The notes beneath the pieces were generated by a model that did no database searches, was not told the DNA's origin, and was given only the letters and a program-made list of their open reading frames with translations. The translations under genes were made by a program, and so were the position numbers. A stretch of DNA of 64,000 nucleotides from Thauera sp. K11 (GTDB taxonomy: Bacteria > Pseudomonadota > Gammaproteobacteria > Burkholderiales > Rhodocyclaceae). Within the stretch, counting starts at the first letter, position 1; every line of letters starts with the position of its first letter. The stretch lies in contig NZ_CP023439.1 of NCBI RefSeq assembly GCF_002354895.1, forward strand, positions 3,472,001 to 3,536,000, given 5' to 3'. Shown piece after piece: positions 1 to 9,600 of this stretch.

Positions 1-3000
1 TCGATGGCGGGGCGGGCAATGACCGGCTGCTGGTGGCGGCGACCTCGTCGAACAATGTGCTGGCCGGCGGCGCGGGCAACGACACGATCACGGGCAGCTA
101 CTATGCCGACACCTACGTGTTCAACCTAGGCGACGGCGTCGACACGATCACCGATTACACGCCCTACACGGGTTACACGGACGTGCTGCAGTTCGGCGAA
201 GGCATCGCGGCCTCGGACATCCGGACGCTGCGCTCGGGACTGGACTTGGTGTTCGCGCACCGCAACGGTACCGACCGGGTGGTGGTCAAGAACTGGTTCG
301 ACTACACGGATTCGAGTGCGTCGGCGGTGACGGGCTACCTGATCGAGACGGTCCGCTTTGCCGACGGCACCGCGTGGACGTGGTCGCAGATCGCGGCCAG
401 CGGGCTGGAGCAGATCGGCACGGACGGCAGCGACACGCTGACGGGCTGGAGCGGCAACGACATCCTGTCGGGCGGCGCCGGCAACGACGTGCTCGATGGC
501 GGCAAGGGCCGCAACGTGCTCGATGGCGGGGCGGGCAATGACCGCCTGCTGGTGGCGGCGACCTCGTCGAACAATGTGCTGGCCGGCGGCACGGGCAACG
601 ACACGATCACGGGCAGCTACTACGCCGACACCTACGTGTTCAACCTGGGCGACGGCGTCGACACGATCACCGACTACACGTCCTACACGGGTTACACGGA
701 CGTGCTGCAGTTCGGCGAAGGCATCGCGGCCTCGGACATCCGGACGCTGCGCTCGGGACTGGACTTGGTGTTCGCGCACCGCAACGGTACCGACCGGGTG
801 GTGGTCAAGAACTGGTTCGACTACACGGATTCGAGTGCGTCGGCGGTGACGGACTACCTGATCGAGACGGTCCGCTTTGCCGACGGCACCGCGTGGACGT
901 GGTCGCAGATCGCGGCCAGCGGGCTGGAGCAGGTCGGCACGGACGGCAGCGACACGCTGACGGGCTGGAGCGGCAACGACATCCTGTCGGGCGGCGCCGG
1001 CAACGACGTGCTCGATGGCGGCAAGGGCCGCAACGTGCTCGATGGCGGGGCGGGCAATGACCGCCTGCTGGTGGCGGCGACCTCGTCGAACAATGTGCTG
1101 GCCGGCGGCGCGGGCAACGACACGATCACGGGCAGCTACTATGCCGACACCTACGTGTTCAACCTAGGCGACGGCGTCGACACGATCACCGATTACACGC
1201 CCTACACGGGTTACACGGACGTGCTGCAGTTCGGCGAAGGCATCGCGGCCTCGGACATCCGGACGCTGCGCTCGGGACTGGACTTGGTGTTCGCGCACCG
1301 CAACGGTACCGACCGGGTGGTGGTCAAGAACTGGTTCGACTACACGGATTCGAGTGCGTCGGCGGTGACGGGCTACCTGATCGAGACGGTCCGCTTTGCC
1401 GACGGCACCGCGTGGACGTGGTCGCAGATCGCGGCCAGCGGGCTGGAGCAGATCGGCACGGACGGCAGCGACACGCTGACGGGCTGGAGCGGCAACGACA
1501 TTCTGTCGGGCGGCGCCGGCAACGACGTGCTCGATGGCGGCAAGGGCCGCAACGTGCTCGATGGCGGGGCGGGCAATGACCGCCTGCTGGTGGCGGCGAC
1601 CTCGTCGAACAATGTGCTGGCCGGCGGCGCGGGCAACGACACGATCACGGGTAGTTACTACGCCGACACCTACGTGTTCAACCTCGGCGACGGGGTCGAC
1701 ACGATCACCGATTACACGCCCTACACGGGTTACACGGACGTGCTGCAGTTCGGCGAAGGCATCGCGGCCTCGGACATCCGGACGCTGCGCTCGGGACTGG
1801 ACTTGGTGTTCGCGCACCGCAACGGCACCGACCGGGTGGTGGTCAAGAACTGGTTCGACTACACGGATTCGAGTGCGTCGGCGGTGACGGACTACCTGAT
1901 CGAGACGGTCCGCTTTGCCGACGGCACCGCGTGGACGTGGTCGCAGATCGCGGCCAGCGGGCTGGAGCAGATCGGCACGGACGGCAGCGACACGCTGACG
2001 GGCTGGAGCGGCAACGACATTCTGTCGGGCGGCGCCGGCAACGACGTGCTCGATGGCGGCAAGGGTCGCAACGTGCTCGATGGCGGGGCGGGCAATGACC
2101 GCCTGCTGGTGGCGGCGACCTCGTCGAACAATGTGCTGGTCGGCGGCGCGGGCAACGACACGATCACGGGCAGCTACTACGCCGACACCTACGTGTTCAA
2201 CCTAGGCGACGGCGTCGACACGATCACCGACTACACGCCCTACTCGGGTTACACGGACGTGCTGCAGTTCGGCGAAGGCATCGCGGCCTCGGACATCCGG
2301 ACGCTGCGCTCGGGACTGGACTTGGTGTTCACGCATCGCAACGGCACCGACCGGGTGGTGGTCAAGAACTGGTTCGACTACACGGATTCGAGTGCGTCGG
2401 CGGTGACGGACTACCTGATCGAGACGGTCCGCTTTGCCGACGGCACCGCGTGGACGTGGTCGCAGATCGCGGCCAGCGGGCTGGAGCAGATCGGCACGGA
2501 CGGCAGCGACACGCTGACGGGCTGGAGCGGCAACGACATCCTGTCGGGCGGCGCCGGCAACGACGTGCTCGATGGCGGCAAGGGCCGCAACGTGCTCGAT
2601 GGCGGGGCGGGCAATGACCGCCTGCTGGTGGCGGCGACCTCGTCGAACAATGTGCTGGCCGGCGGCGCGGGCAACGACACGATCACGGGCAGCTACTATG
2701 CCGACAGCTACGTGTTCAACCTCGGCGACGGGGTCGATACGATCACCGACTACACGCCCTACTCGGGTTACACGGACGTGATGCAGTTCGGCGAAGGCAT
2801 CGACTCCGACGACCTGTGGTTCCGCCGCGTCGGCAGCAACCTCGAGGTCAGCGTCATCGGTACCGGAGACAAGATCACGGTCAACGATTGGTATTCGGGC
2901 ACCGCCTACCATATCGAGAAGTTCACCACCGCCGATGGCCTGACGCTGCTCGACAGTCAGGTCAATGCGTTGGTCTCTGCAATGGCGGCCTTCAACCCAC

Positions 3001-3077
3001 CGCCTGCGGGGCAGACCACGCTTCCTCCGGAACATCAGGCCGCGCTTTCATCCATCATTGCTGCAAGCTGGAAATAG
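1..3077 (+). CDS. Giant RTX-like calcium-binding repeat protein, 3' part (5' end outside window)
   Basis: The frame is open from the first bases of the window, so this is the C-terminal part of a longer gene; the GTG at 33 is only an internal codon. The protein is made of 173-residue units. Each carries glycine/aspartate nonapeptide motifs of the haemolysin-type (GGAGND, LSGGAGNDVLDGG) and a segment resembling the haemolysin-type calcium-binding related domain (FGEGIAASDIRTLRSGLDL, then VRFADGTAWTW). Five units are almost identical and a sixth diverges after FGEGI. The last ~40 residues (PPPAGQTTLPPEHQ, then a hydrophobic end) resemble C-termini of large RTX proteins exported by type I secretion. 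No transporter genes lie in the window. Function is unknown; a secreted or surface adhesin-like role is inference. Confidence 0.85.
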   Translation, partial: DGGAGNDRLLVAATSSNNVLAGGAGNDTITGSYYADTYVFNLGDGVDTITDYTPYTGYTDVLQFGEGIAASDIRTLRSGLDLVFAHRNGTDRVVVKNWFDYTDSSASAVTGYLIETVRFADGTAWTWSQIAASGLEQIGTDGSDTLTGWSGNDILSGGAGNDVLDGGKGRNVLDGGAGNDRLLVAATSSNNVLAGGTGNDTITGSYYADTYVFNLGDGVDTITDYTSYTGYTDVLQFGEGIAASDIRTLRSGLDLVFAHRNGTDRVVVKNWFDYTDSSASAVTDYLIETVRFADGTAWTWSQIAASGLEQVGTDGSDTLTGWSGNDILSGGAGNDVLDGGKGRNVLDGGAGNDRLLVAATSSNNVLAGGAGNDTITGSYYADTYVFNLGDGVDTITDYTPYTGYTDVLQFGEGIAASDIRTLRSGLDLVFAHRNGTDRVVVKNWFDYTDSSASAVTGYLIETVRFADGTAWTWSQIAASGLEQIGTDGSDTLTGWSGNDILSGGAGNDVLDGGKGRNVLDGGAGNDRLLVAATSSNNVLAGGAGNDTITGSYYADTYVFNLGDGVDTITDYTPYTGYTDVLQFGEGIAASDIRTLRSGLDLVFAHRNGTDRVVVKNWFDYTDSSASAVTDYLIETVRFADGTAWTWSQIAASGLEQIGTDGSDTLTGWSGNDILSGGAGNDVLDGGKGRNVLDGGAGNDRLLVAATSSNNVLVGGAGNDTITGSYYADTYVFNLGDGVDTITDYTPYSGYTDVLQFGEGIAASDIRTLRSGLDLVFTHRNGTDRVVVKNWFDYTDSSASAVTDYLIETVRFADGTAWTWSQIAASGLEQIGTDGSDTLTGWSGNDILSGGAGNDVLDGGKGRNVLDGGAGNDRLLVAATSSNNVLAGGAGNDTITGSYYADSYVFNLGDGVDTITDYTPYSGYTDVMQFGEGIDSDDLWFRRVGSNLEVSVIGTGDKITVNDWYSGTAYHIEKFTTADGLTLLDSQVNALVSAMAAFNPPPAGQTTLPPEHQAALSSIIAASWK
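33..2805 (+). repeat. Tandem 519-bp repeats inside the RTX-like gene (5 full units plus a partial sixth)
   Basis: The segment encoding VAATSSNNVLAGG recurs at exact 519-bp spacing (about 33, 552, 1071, 1590, 2109, 2628). Units differ by only scattered substitutions such as Pro/Ser in DYTPYT, Gly/Asp in AVTGYL and Ile/Val in LEQIG. The sixth unit follows the others to about 2805 and then becomes unique. The array certainly continues upstream of the window. Such near identity points to recent expansion or continuing homogenisation. Confidence 0.95.
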
Positions 3078-3092
3078 ACTCCCATGCGAGAT

Positions 3093-3119
3093 CCCGGCTC
3101 CATTCGTCATGGAGCCGGG
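3093..3119 (+). terminator. Perfect stem-loop after the RTX-like gene
   Basis: Two perfectly complementary 11-nt arms (3093-3103, CCCGGCTCCAT, and 3109-3119) enclose a 5-nt loop 16 nt after the stop codon. There is no clear T-tract on the 3' side, so it is a terminator-like hairpin rather than a textbook intrinsic terminator. It may also protect the mRNA 3' end. Confidence 0.6.
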
Positions 3120-3416
3120 TGCAAGAATGCTCCGCAGCCCCACGCGCGCCGGTTTTCGTGTCCGATGCGCATCCTCACGGACCGGCGGCGCATCTGCCCC
3201 GCAGACCTCCGTCGATCTGCCATGTCGGTGCCGAAACCCCTCTGCGAATCGGTCTGATGCATAGGCCCCTGCGCCAGCCGTCCCGAGCACGGCCCTGCCC
3301 CGGCCTTCTACCCACTGCCGGCCGAAGCTGACACAAATGTAATCCCCGCGTCAGCGCGCTGTCCGGCAGGCGCCGGCACACTTGGCGGCACGTTTCCGCC
3401 ATCGCTGGAGTCCCGC
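3120..3416. other. Intergenic region upstream of the copper operon, no gene seen
   Basis: Between the hairpin after the RTX gene and the CusF start no open frame looks like a gene on either strand. The only recognisable element is the CopR-type box at 3328-3343, so the stretch probably holds the promoter of the copper efflux genes. Confidence 0.6.
3328..3343 (+). promoter_or_regulatory. Putative CopR/CusR-type copper response box
   Basis: The sequence CTGACACAAATGTAAT fits the pattern CTGACA-N5-GTAAT, the binding pattern reported for the copper response regulator CopR in Pseudomonas. It lies about 75 nt before the start of the CusF gene, which fits an activator site. The match is seen directly; the regulator is not encoded in this window, so its use here is inference. 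Confidence 0.6.
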
Positions 3417-3758
3417 ATGAAGATCCCTCTCGCCCTGTCGGCGATCTGCCTGTCCCTGCTTTCCGCCGCGCCGGCCCGGGCCACATCCGGGCACGACGCG
3501 CACCACGCGGCCACGCCCCCCGCCGCCGCCGCGGCCGCACTCTCGGAGGGAACGGTGAAGAAGGTGGACAAGGCCGCGGGCAAGCTGACCATCGCCCATG
3601 GCCCGCTCGACAACCTGGGCATGCCGCCGATGACGATGGTGTTCCGCGTGAGCGATGCGGCGATGGTCGACAGGGTCAGGGCGGAGGACAAGGTCCGCTT
3701 CAGGGTCGAGAAGGTGGGTGGCGTCTATACCGTGACGGTGCTGGAACCGGCGCGGTAG
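3417..3758 (+). CDS. cusF: Periplasmic copper-binding protein, CusF family
   Basis: A 113-residue protein with a signal peptide (about residues 1-22, ending PARA) and a His-containing linker (HDAHH, 26-30). A CusF-type small beta-barrel covers about 43-110. CusF carries Cu(I)/Ag(I) to the CusCBA pump in the periplasm. By alignment to E. coli CusF the ligands are His61, Met72 and Met74; the capping Trp of E. coli is Met69 here (GMPPMTM). It is the first gene of the efflux cluster and follows a CopR-type box. The ATG start gives a clean signal peptide. Confidence 0.88.
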   Translation: MKIPLALSAICLSLLSAAPARATSGHDAHHAATPPAAAAAALSEGTVKKVDKAAGKLTIAHGPLDNLGMPPMTMVFRVSDAAMVDRVRAEDKVRFRVEKVGGVYTVTVLEPAR

Positions 3759-3887
3759 CGCGCCGGGCCGGCATTCCATTCAGTCCGCCTTCCCCGGGCC
3801 GGCGGAGTCTGCGTGCCGCGGGCCGCGGAACCTGTCGGCGCCTGCCCGGCGGCGGAACACGAGAGCCTGTCCGTGGAATCACTTCCG

Positions 3888-5174
3888 ATGGTTATCACAA
3901 CTGCCTTGGTGCGGCGGCGCCTCGGGCCGGCGCTGATCGTGGCGCTGTCGGTCTTCGCCGCCGGCCCGGCGCCGGCCGATCCGGGCGCGCCCGGTGCGGG
4001 CGTCGCCGGGCTGATCGAGCATGCCCGCCGGAACAGCCCGATGTACGCGCTGGAACGGGCCGAGGCGGACGCCGCACGCGGACGGGCGGACGCCGCGGGC
4101 GCCCTGCCCGACCCGACCTTCCAACTGGAGCTGATGGATTTCACCAATGCCATGCGCGGCGGATCGGCTTCGCTGCTGCCGGGCCAGGTGGGCGAGACGC
4201 GCTATCGCATCACGCAGCCGCTGCCCGGCTGGGGCAAGCGCGAGCTGGCATCGCAGGCCGCCGGCGCGCTGGCGGCACGCGCGGATGCGAACCGCGATGT
4301 AGCCTGGCTGAACCTGGAGGCCGACATCAAAGCGGCCTGGCTGCGGCACTACGCGGCCGACCGCGAGGCGGGACTGGCGCGCAACGCGCTGGTGCTGATG
4401 CAGGGTCTGGAGGAAACGGCGCTGGCGCGCTACCGCGCCGGCCTGCTGCCGCAGGCGGCGGTGCTGCGCGCGCAGCGCGAGATCACCGTGCAGCGGGTGG
4501 CGCTGGTGGCGGTGGAGCAGCGCCGGCAAGGGGCCATGGCGGCACTCAACGCCCTGCTGGCGCGCGCGGCCGATGCGCCGCTGGCGGCGCCGGGCGAACT
4601 TTCCCCGCTGCCGCCGGTGCCGGAGTTCGCGGCGCTGGCCGAGCGGGCGCGCGGCTTCAGCCCGGCGTTGGCCGCGGAAACGCACGGCATGGAGGCGGCA
4701 CGGCTGGAACGCGAGCGGACTTGGCGCGAACGCTACCCCGACTTCGCCGTGGGCCTGACCAACAACCGGCCGCGCGGCGGCGAGCAGTCGTGGGATGTGA
4801 TGTTCGAGGTCATGATCCCCTTGCAGCAGCCGGCCCGCCGTGCGCGCGAACGCGAGGCCCTGAGCATGGAAGCGGCGGCGGATGCCCGCCGCGCCGCCGC
4901 CGAGGCGAAGCTGATGGGCGAACTCGGCCGCGCGCATGCCGCCTTCGCCAGCGGACGCGACACCGTGCGCCTGCTGCGGGGCACCCTGCTGCCGCAGGCT
5001 GAGGCGACGCGCGACGCCACGCGCGCGGCCTTCGCCAACGGCCGGGTCGATTTCGACTCGGCGCTGGAGGCCGAGCGGCAGATCACCGACACCCGCATGG
5101 CGCTGCTGCAGGCCGAGGTCGATACCCGCATGGCGCTCGCCGACATCGAGAAACTGGCCGGAGACATCCGATGA
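3888..5174 (+). CDS. TolC-family outer-membrane efflux protein (CusC/CzcC type)
   Basis: This is the outer-membrane channel of the tripartite metal efflux system. The chosen ATG (3888) begins with a basic stretch and hydrophobic segment (RRRLGPALIVALSVFAAGPAPA), a normal signal peptide. An upstream in-frame GTG at 3813 would add 25 residues before it and looks less likely. The rest (about 428 residues) shows the two long helical, Ala/Arg/Glu-rich OEP halves typical of TolC proteins, with LPDPTFQLELMD near the N-terminus and heptad-like helices to the end. Its end overlaps the adaptor gene by 4 nt (ATGA), implying translational coupling. There is no N-terminal lipobox cysteine, unlike E. coli CusC. 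Confidence 0.85.
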   Translation: MVITTALVRRRLGPALIVALSVFAAGPAPADPGAPGAGVAGLIEHARRNSPMYALERAEADAARGRADAAGALPDPTFQLELMDFTNAMRGGSASLLPGQVGETRYRITQPLPGWGKRELASQAAGALAARADANRDVAWLNLEADIKAAWLRHYAADREAGLARNALVLMQGLEETALARYRAGLLPQAAVLRAQREITVQRVALVAVEQRRQGAMAALNALLARAADAPLAAPGELSPLPPVPEFAALAERARGFSPALAAETHGMEAARLERERTWRERYPDFAVGLTNNRPRGGEQSWDVMFEVMIPLQQPARRAREREALSMEAAADARRAAAEAKLMGELGRAHAAFASGRDTVRLLRGTLLPQAEATRDATRAAFANGRVDFDSALEAERQITDTRMALLQAEVDTRMALADIEKLAGDIR

Positions 5175-6685
5175 AGCCCGCCCTGCAACTGACGCTGGCC
5201 GCCGCAGTGGCCATCCTCGCGCTGGGCGCGGGTTACCTGCTCGGCAGCCGCGGCGCGGGCGAAGGCGGCGGCGCCCCGGCGCCCGCGCCGGCCGGCGGCG
5301 AGCGCAAGATCCTGTACTACCGCAACCCGATGGGCCTGCCCGACACCTCGCCGGTGCCGAAGAAGGATTCGATGGGCATGGACTACATCCCGGTGTATGC
5401 CGACGACCGACCGGACGACGGCGGCACGGTGGCCGTCAGCCCGGCGCGCATCCAGACGCTGGGCGTCAAGACGGAGCCGGCCGGGGAGCGCGTGGTGGAC
5501 GAAGCGCTGCGCGCGGTCGGCCGGGTGGAGATCGACGAGCGCGCGGTGGTCGAGGTGGCGCCACGCTTCGAGGGCTGGATCGAGCGCCTGCACGTGAATG
5601 CGATCGGCGATCCGGTGCGCCGCGGCCAGCCGCTGTTCACCGCCTACAGCCCGGAGCTGCAGTCGGCGGGCGAGGAACTGCGCATCGCCGAACGCCTGCG
5701 GAAAGACAGCGCCGAAATCGACCCCGCCGCCGCACAATCCGCGCAGCGCCTGGCCGAGGCTGCGCGTGCCCGGCTGCGCAACCTGGAGGTCGCCGGCCAG
5801 ACGGGCGAGCGCCAGACCTTTGCCTCGCCGGCCGGCGGCGTGGTGCTGGAAAAGAACGCGGTGCAGGGCGCGCGCTTCATGCCCGGCGAGACGATCTACC
5901 GCATCGCCGACCTGTCCTCGGTGTGGGTCATCGCCGACGTGTTCGAGCAGGATCTGGCGCGGGTGCGGGTCGGCCAGGCCGCGGCGGTGACGCTGCCGGC
6001 CTACCCCGGCCGCAGCTTCACCGCGCGCGTGGGCTACATCTACCCGACGCTGGACGCCGCCACCCGCAGCACCCGGCTGCGGCTGGAACTGCCGAACCGC
6101 GAGGGGCTGCTGCGCCCGGGCATGTTCGCGCACGTCGAACTCGCCACCGGCGCCGGCACGCCGCGCCTCGCCGTGCCAGCCTCGGCCGTCATCGACGACG
6201 GCATCCGCCAGGTCGTGCTGCTGGCGCTGGACGAGGGCCGCTTCCGGCCGCAGCCGGTGAAACTGGGCGCGCGCGGGCGGGACTACGTCGAGGTGCGCGA
6301 GGGCCTGCGCGCGGGCGAGCGCGTGGTGGTGTCGGCGAACTTCCTGCTGGATTCGGAAAGCCAGCTCAAGGCGGCGCTGTCCGGTTTCGCCGACGGCGAT
6401 GCGGGCGGCGGTGTGGCCGCGGCGGCGTATCGCGCCGAAGGCGTGATCGAGGCGGTGGACCTGGCGGCGAACAGCGTGACGCTGGCCCACGGCCCCATCC
6501 CGGCCCTGAACTGGCCGGAGATGAGCATGGACTTCGGCCTCGCGCGGCCGGATCTCGCCGCCGGACTCGCGCCGGGCACGGCGGTCCGCTTCGAGTTCGA
6601 GCAGCGCGCGCCGGGCGAATTCGTCGTCACCCGCATCGACGAGGCTACGCCGCCGGCCGCCGGCACGGCGCACGAGGGGCATTGA
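5171..6685 (+). CDS. cusB: RND efflux periplasmic adaptor CusB with C-terminal CusF domain
   Basis: The membrane-fusion protein linking the pump to the outer-membrane channel, 504 residues. Order: N-terminal membrane anchor (about 5-26); heavy-metal-binding motif (YYRNPMG at 49-55 and KDSMGMDYIPVY at 65-76); barrel-sandwich and beta-barrel adaptor domains (about 88-400); a CusF-like domain (about 418-490). The fused CusF domain has the full E. coli-type site: His440, Trp448, Met451, Met453 in NWPEMSM. The free CusF upstream has Met instead of Trp, so the operon carries two different CusF sites. It overlaps the TolC-type gene by 4 nt and is followed after 1 nt by the pump gene. Confidence 0.92.
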   Translation: MKPALQLTLAAAVAILALGAGYLLGSRGAGEGGGAPAPAPAGGERKILYYRNPMGLPDTSPVPKKDSMGMDYIPVYADDRPDDGGTVAVSPARIQTLGVKTEPAGERVVDEALRAVGRVEIDERAVVEVAPRFEGWIERLHVNAIGDPVRRGQPLFTAYSPELQSAGEELRIAERLRKDSAEIDPAAAQSAQRLAEAARARLRNLEVAGQTGERQTFASPAGGVVLEKNAVQGARFMPGETIYRIADLSSVWVIADVFEQDLARVRVGQAAAVTLPAYPGRSFTARVGYIYPTLDAATRSTRLRLELPNREGLLRPGMFAHVELATGAGTPRLAVPASAVIDDGIRQVVLLALDEGRFRPQPVKLGARGRDYVEVREGLRAGERVVVSANFLLDSESQLKAALSGFADGDAGGGVAAAAYRAEGVIEAVDLAANSVTLAHGPIPALNWPEMSMDFGLARPDLAAGLAPGTAVRFEFEQRAPGEFVVTRIDEATPPAAGTAHEGH

Positions 6686-6686
6686 C

Positions 6687-9600
6687 ATGCGGCAAGCGTC
6701 CGGCGAGAGCGCGGTGGAAGGCGCAACGGAGGCAGCCACGACCGGAGCGGCCGCGGCGGAAGCGGGCTCCGGCCTGCTCGGCCGCGTCATCGACTGGTCG
6801 GCGCACAACGCCTTCCTGGTCCTGCTGGCGACGCTGTTCCTGGTGGGCGGCGGCCTCTACGCGGTGAAGCACACGCCGCTCGACGCCCTGCCCGACCTGT
6901 CGGACGTGCAGGTCATCATCTACACCGACTTTCCCGGCCAGGCGCCGCAGGTGGTGGAAGACCAGGTCACCTATCCGCTCGCCACGTCCATGCTGGCGGT
7001 GCCGCGGGCGAAGACGGTGCGCGGCTTCTCGATGTTCGGCGCGTCGTACGTGTATGTGATCTTCGAGGACGGCACCGACATCTACTGGGCGCGCGCCCGC
7101 GTGCTGGAATACCTCGGCTCGGTGGCCGGCCGGCTGCCGCAGGGCGTGGCGCCGCAGATGGGGCCGGACGCGACCGGCGTGGGCTGGGTGTTCCAGTACG
7201 CGCTGACGGGCAAGGACATGAGCCTCGCCGACACCCGCAGCCTGCAGGACTGGTACGTGCGCTACCAGCTCACCAAGGCGCAGGGCGTGGCCGAGGTGGC
7301 GAGCCTGGGCGGCTTCGTGCGCGAGTACCAGGTCACCGTCGATCCGCAGCGGCTGGCGGGCTACGGCATTGCGCTCGACGAGGTGACGAAGGCGATCCGC
7401 GCCTCCAACCGCGACGTCGGCGGCCGCGTCGTGGAACTGGCCGAAAAGGAATACATGGTGCGCGGCCGCGGCTACCTGCGCGGCGCGGACGACATCGCCG
7501 CCATCGTGCTGAAGGCCGGGCGCGGCACGCCGGTGCGCATCGCCGACGTGGGCCGCGTCGAACTGGTGCCGGCGGAGCGCCGCGGCATCGCCGAACTCAA
7601 CGGCGAGGGCGAGGTGGCCTCGGGCATCGTGATGGCGCGCTTCGGCCAGAACGCGCTCGACGTGATCGCCGGGGTGAAGGCGAAGATCGCCGAGATCGCC
7701 CCCGGCCTGCCGCCCGGCGCCGAAATCGTGCCGGTGTACGACCGCTCCGGCCTCATCGAACAGGCCATCGCCAACCTGCGCTGGACGCTGTTCGAGGAAA
7801 GCCTGATCGTGGCAGCGGTGTGCGTGGTGTTCCTGCTGCACGTGCGCAGCGCGCTGGTGGCGATCGTCACGCTGCCGCTGGGCATCCTGATCGCCTTCAT
7901 CGCCATGCGCGCGCTCGGGCTGGGCTCCAACATCATGAGCCTGGGCGGCATCGCGATCGCGATCGGCGCCATGGTGGATGCGGCGATCGTGATGATCGAG
8001 AACGCGCACAAGCGGCTGGAACAGCTCGACGCGCAGTACGCCGGGCAGCGCGGCGGCCCGCCGCGCGCCGAGCGCGCCGCCGCGCTGATCCAGGCGTGCA
8101 AGCAGGTCGGCCCGGCGCTGTTCTTCTCGCTGCTCGTCATCACCGTGTCCTTCCTGCCGGTGTTCGCACTGGAAGGCCAGGAACGGCGCCTGTTCTCGCC
8201 GCTGGCCTACACCAAGACCTTCGCCATGGCCGGCGCCGCGCTGCTGTCGGTGACGCTGGTGCCGGTGCTGATGCTGTACTTCGTGCGCGGGCGCATCCTG
8301 CCCGAGGCCCGCAACCCGGTGAACCGCGTCCTCGTCCGGCTGTACCGGCCGGTCATCGGCGCCGTGCTGCGCTTCAAGGGGCCGACGCTGCTGCTGGCGC
8401 TGGCCGCGATGGCGGCGACGGTGGCGCCGGCGCGCCAGCTCGGCTCGGAATTCATGCCGACGCTCGACGAGGGCACGCTGTTCTACATGCCGGCGGCGCT
8501 GCCCGGCATGTCGGTGACCGAGGCCGGGCGCCTGCTCGCCACCACCAACCGCATCATCAAGACCTTTCCCGAGGTCGAATCGGTATATGGCAAGGCCGGC
8601 CGCGCCAGCACCGCCACCGACCCGGCGCCGCTGGAGATGTTCGAGACCATCATCAACCTCAAGCCGCACCAGGCGTGGCGGCCGGGCATGACGACCGACA
8701 AGCTGGTCGCCGAGATGGACGCGGCGCTGAAATTCCCCGGCCTGGCGAACTCGTGGACCATGCCGATCAAGGCGCGCATCGACATGCTCAGCACCGGCAT
8801 CCGCACGCCGGTGGGCGTGAAGGTGTTCGGCAAGGACCTGGCGACCATCGAGAAGGTGGCCAGACAGGTCGAGGCCGCGGTGCGCAGCGTGCCCGGCACC
8901 GCCAGCGCCTACGCCGAGCGCGTCGCCGGCGGCTACTACCTGGACATCGAGCCGCGGCGCGAGCAGCTCGCGCGCCACGGGCTGAGCATGGACATGGTGC
9001 AGGAGGTGATCGCCACCGCGCTCGGCGGCGAGCGGGTGACGACCACCGTCGAAGGGCTGGAGCGCTACGGCGTCGGCGTGCGCTACCCGCGCGGCCTGCG
9101 CGACGACGCGCAGCGCATCGCGCGCGAGGTCTATGTGCCGACGGAAAACGGCCCCGTCCCCCTCGGCCAGCTCGCCGACGTGCGCCTCACCCAGGGCCCC
9201 TCGGGCATCCGCACCGAGAACGCGCTGCTGGCCGCCTACGTGTATGTGGACACCCGCGATGCCGACATCGGCGCCTTCGTGAAGCGCGCGCGCCAGGCGG
9301 TGGCGGAGCAGGTGAGCTTTCCGCCCGGCTACTACGCCACCTGGAGCGGCCAGTTCGAGAACATGGAGCGCGCCAGGGAGCGGATGAAGATCGTGCTGCC
9401 GCTGACGCTGGGCCTGATCTTCGTGCTGCTGTACCTGAACTTCCGCCGCCTGACCGAAACCCTGATCGTGATGCTGTCGGTGCCCTTCGCGCTGGTCGGC
9501 GGCATATGGCTGATGTGGTGGCTGGACTACCAGATGAGCGTGGCGGTGGCGGTCGGCTTCATCGCGCTGGCCGGCGTCGCCGCCGAAACGGGCGTCATCA

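Noticed and set aside
126..3035. Repeated minus-strand and alternate-frame ORFs over the RTX repeats
   Set aside because: They recur with the 519-bp period and encode no recognisable protein.
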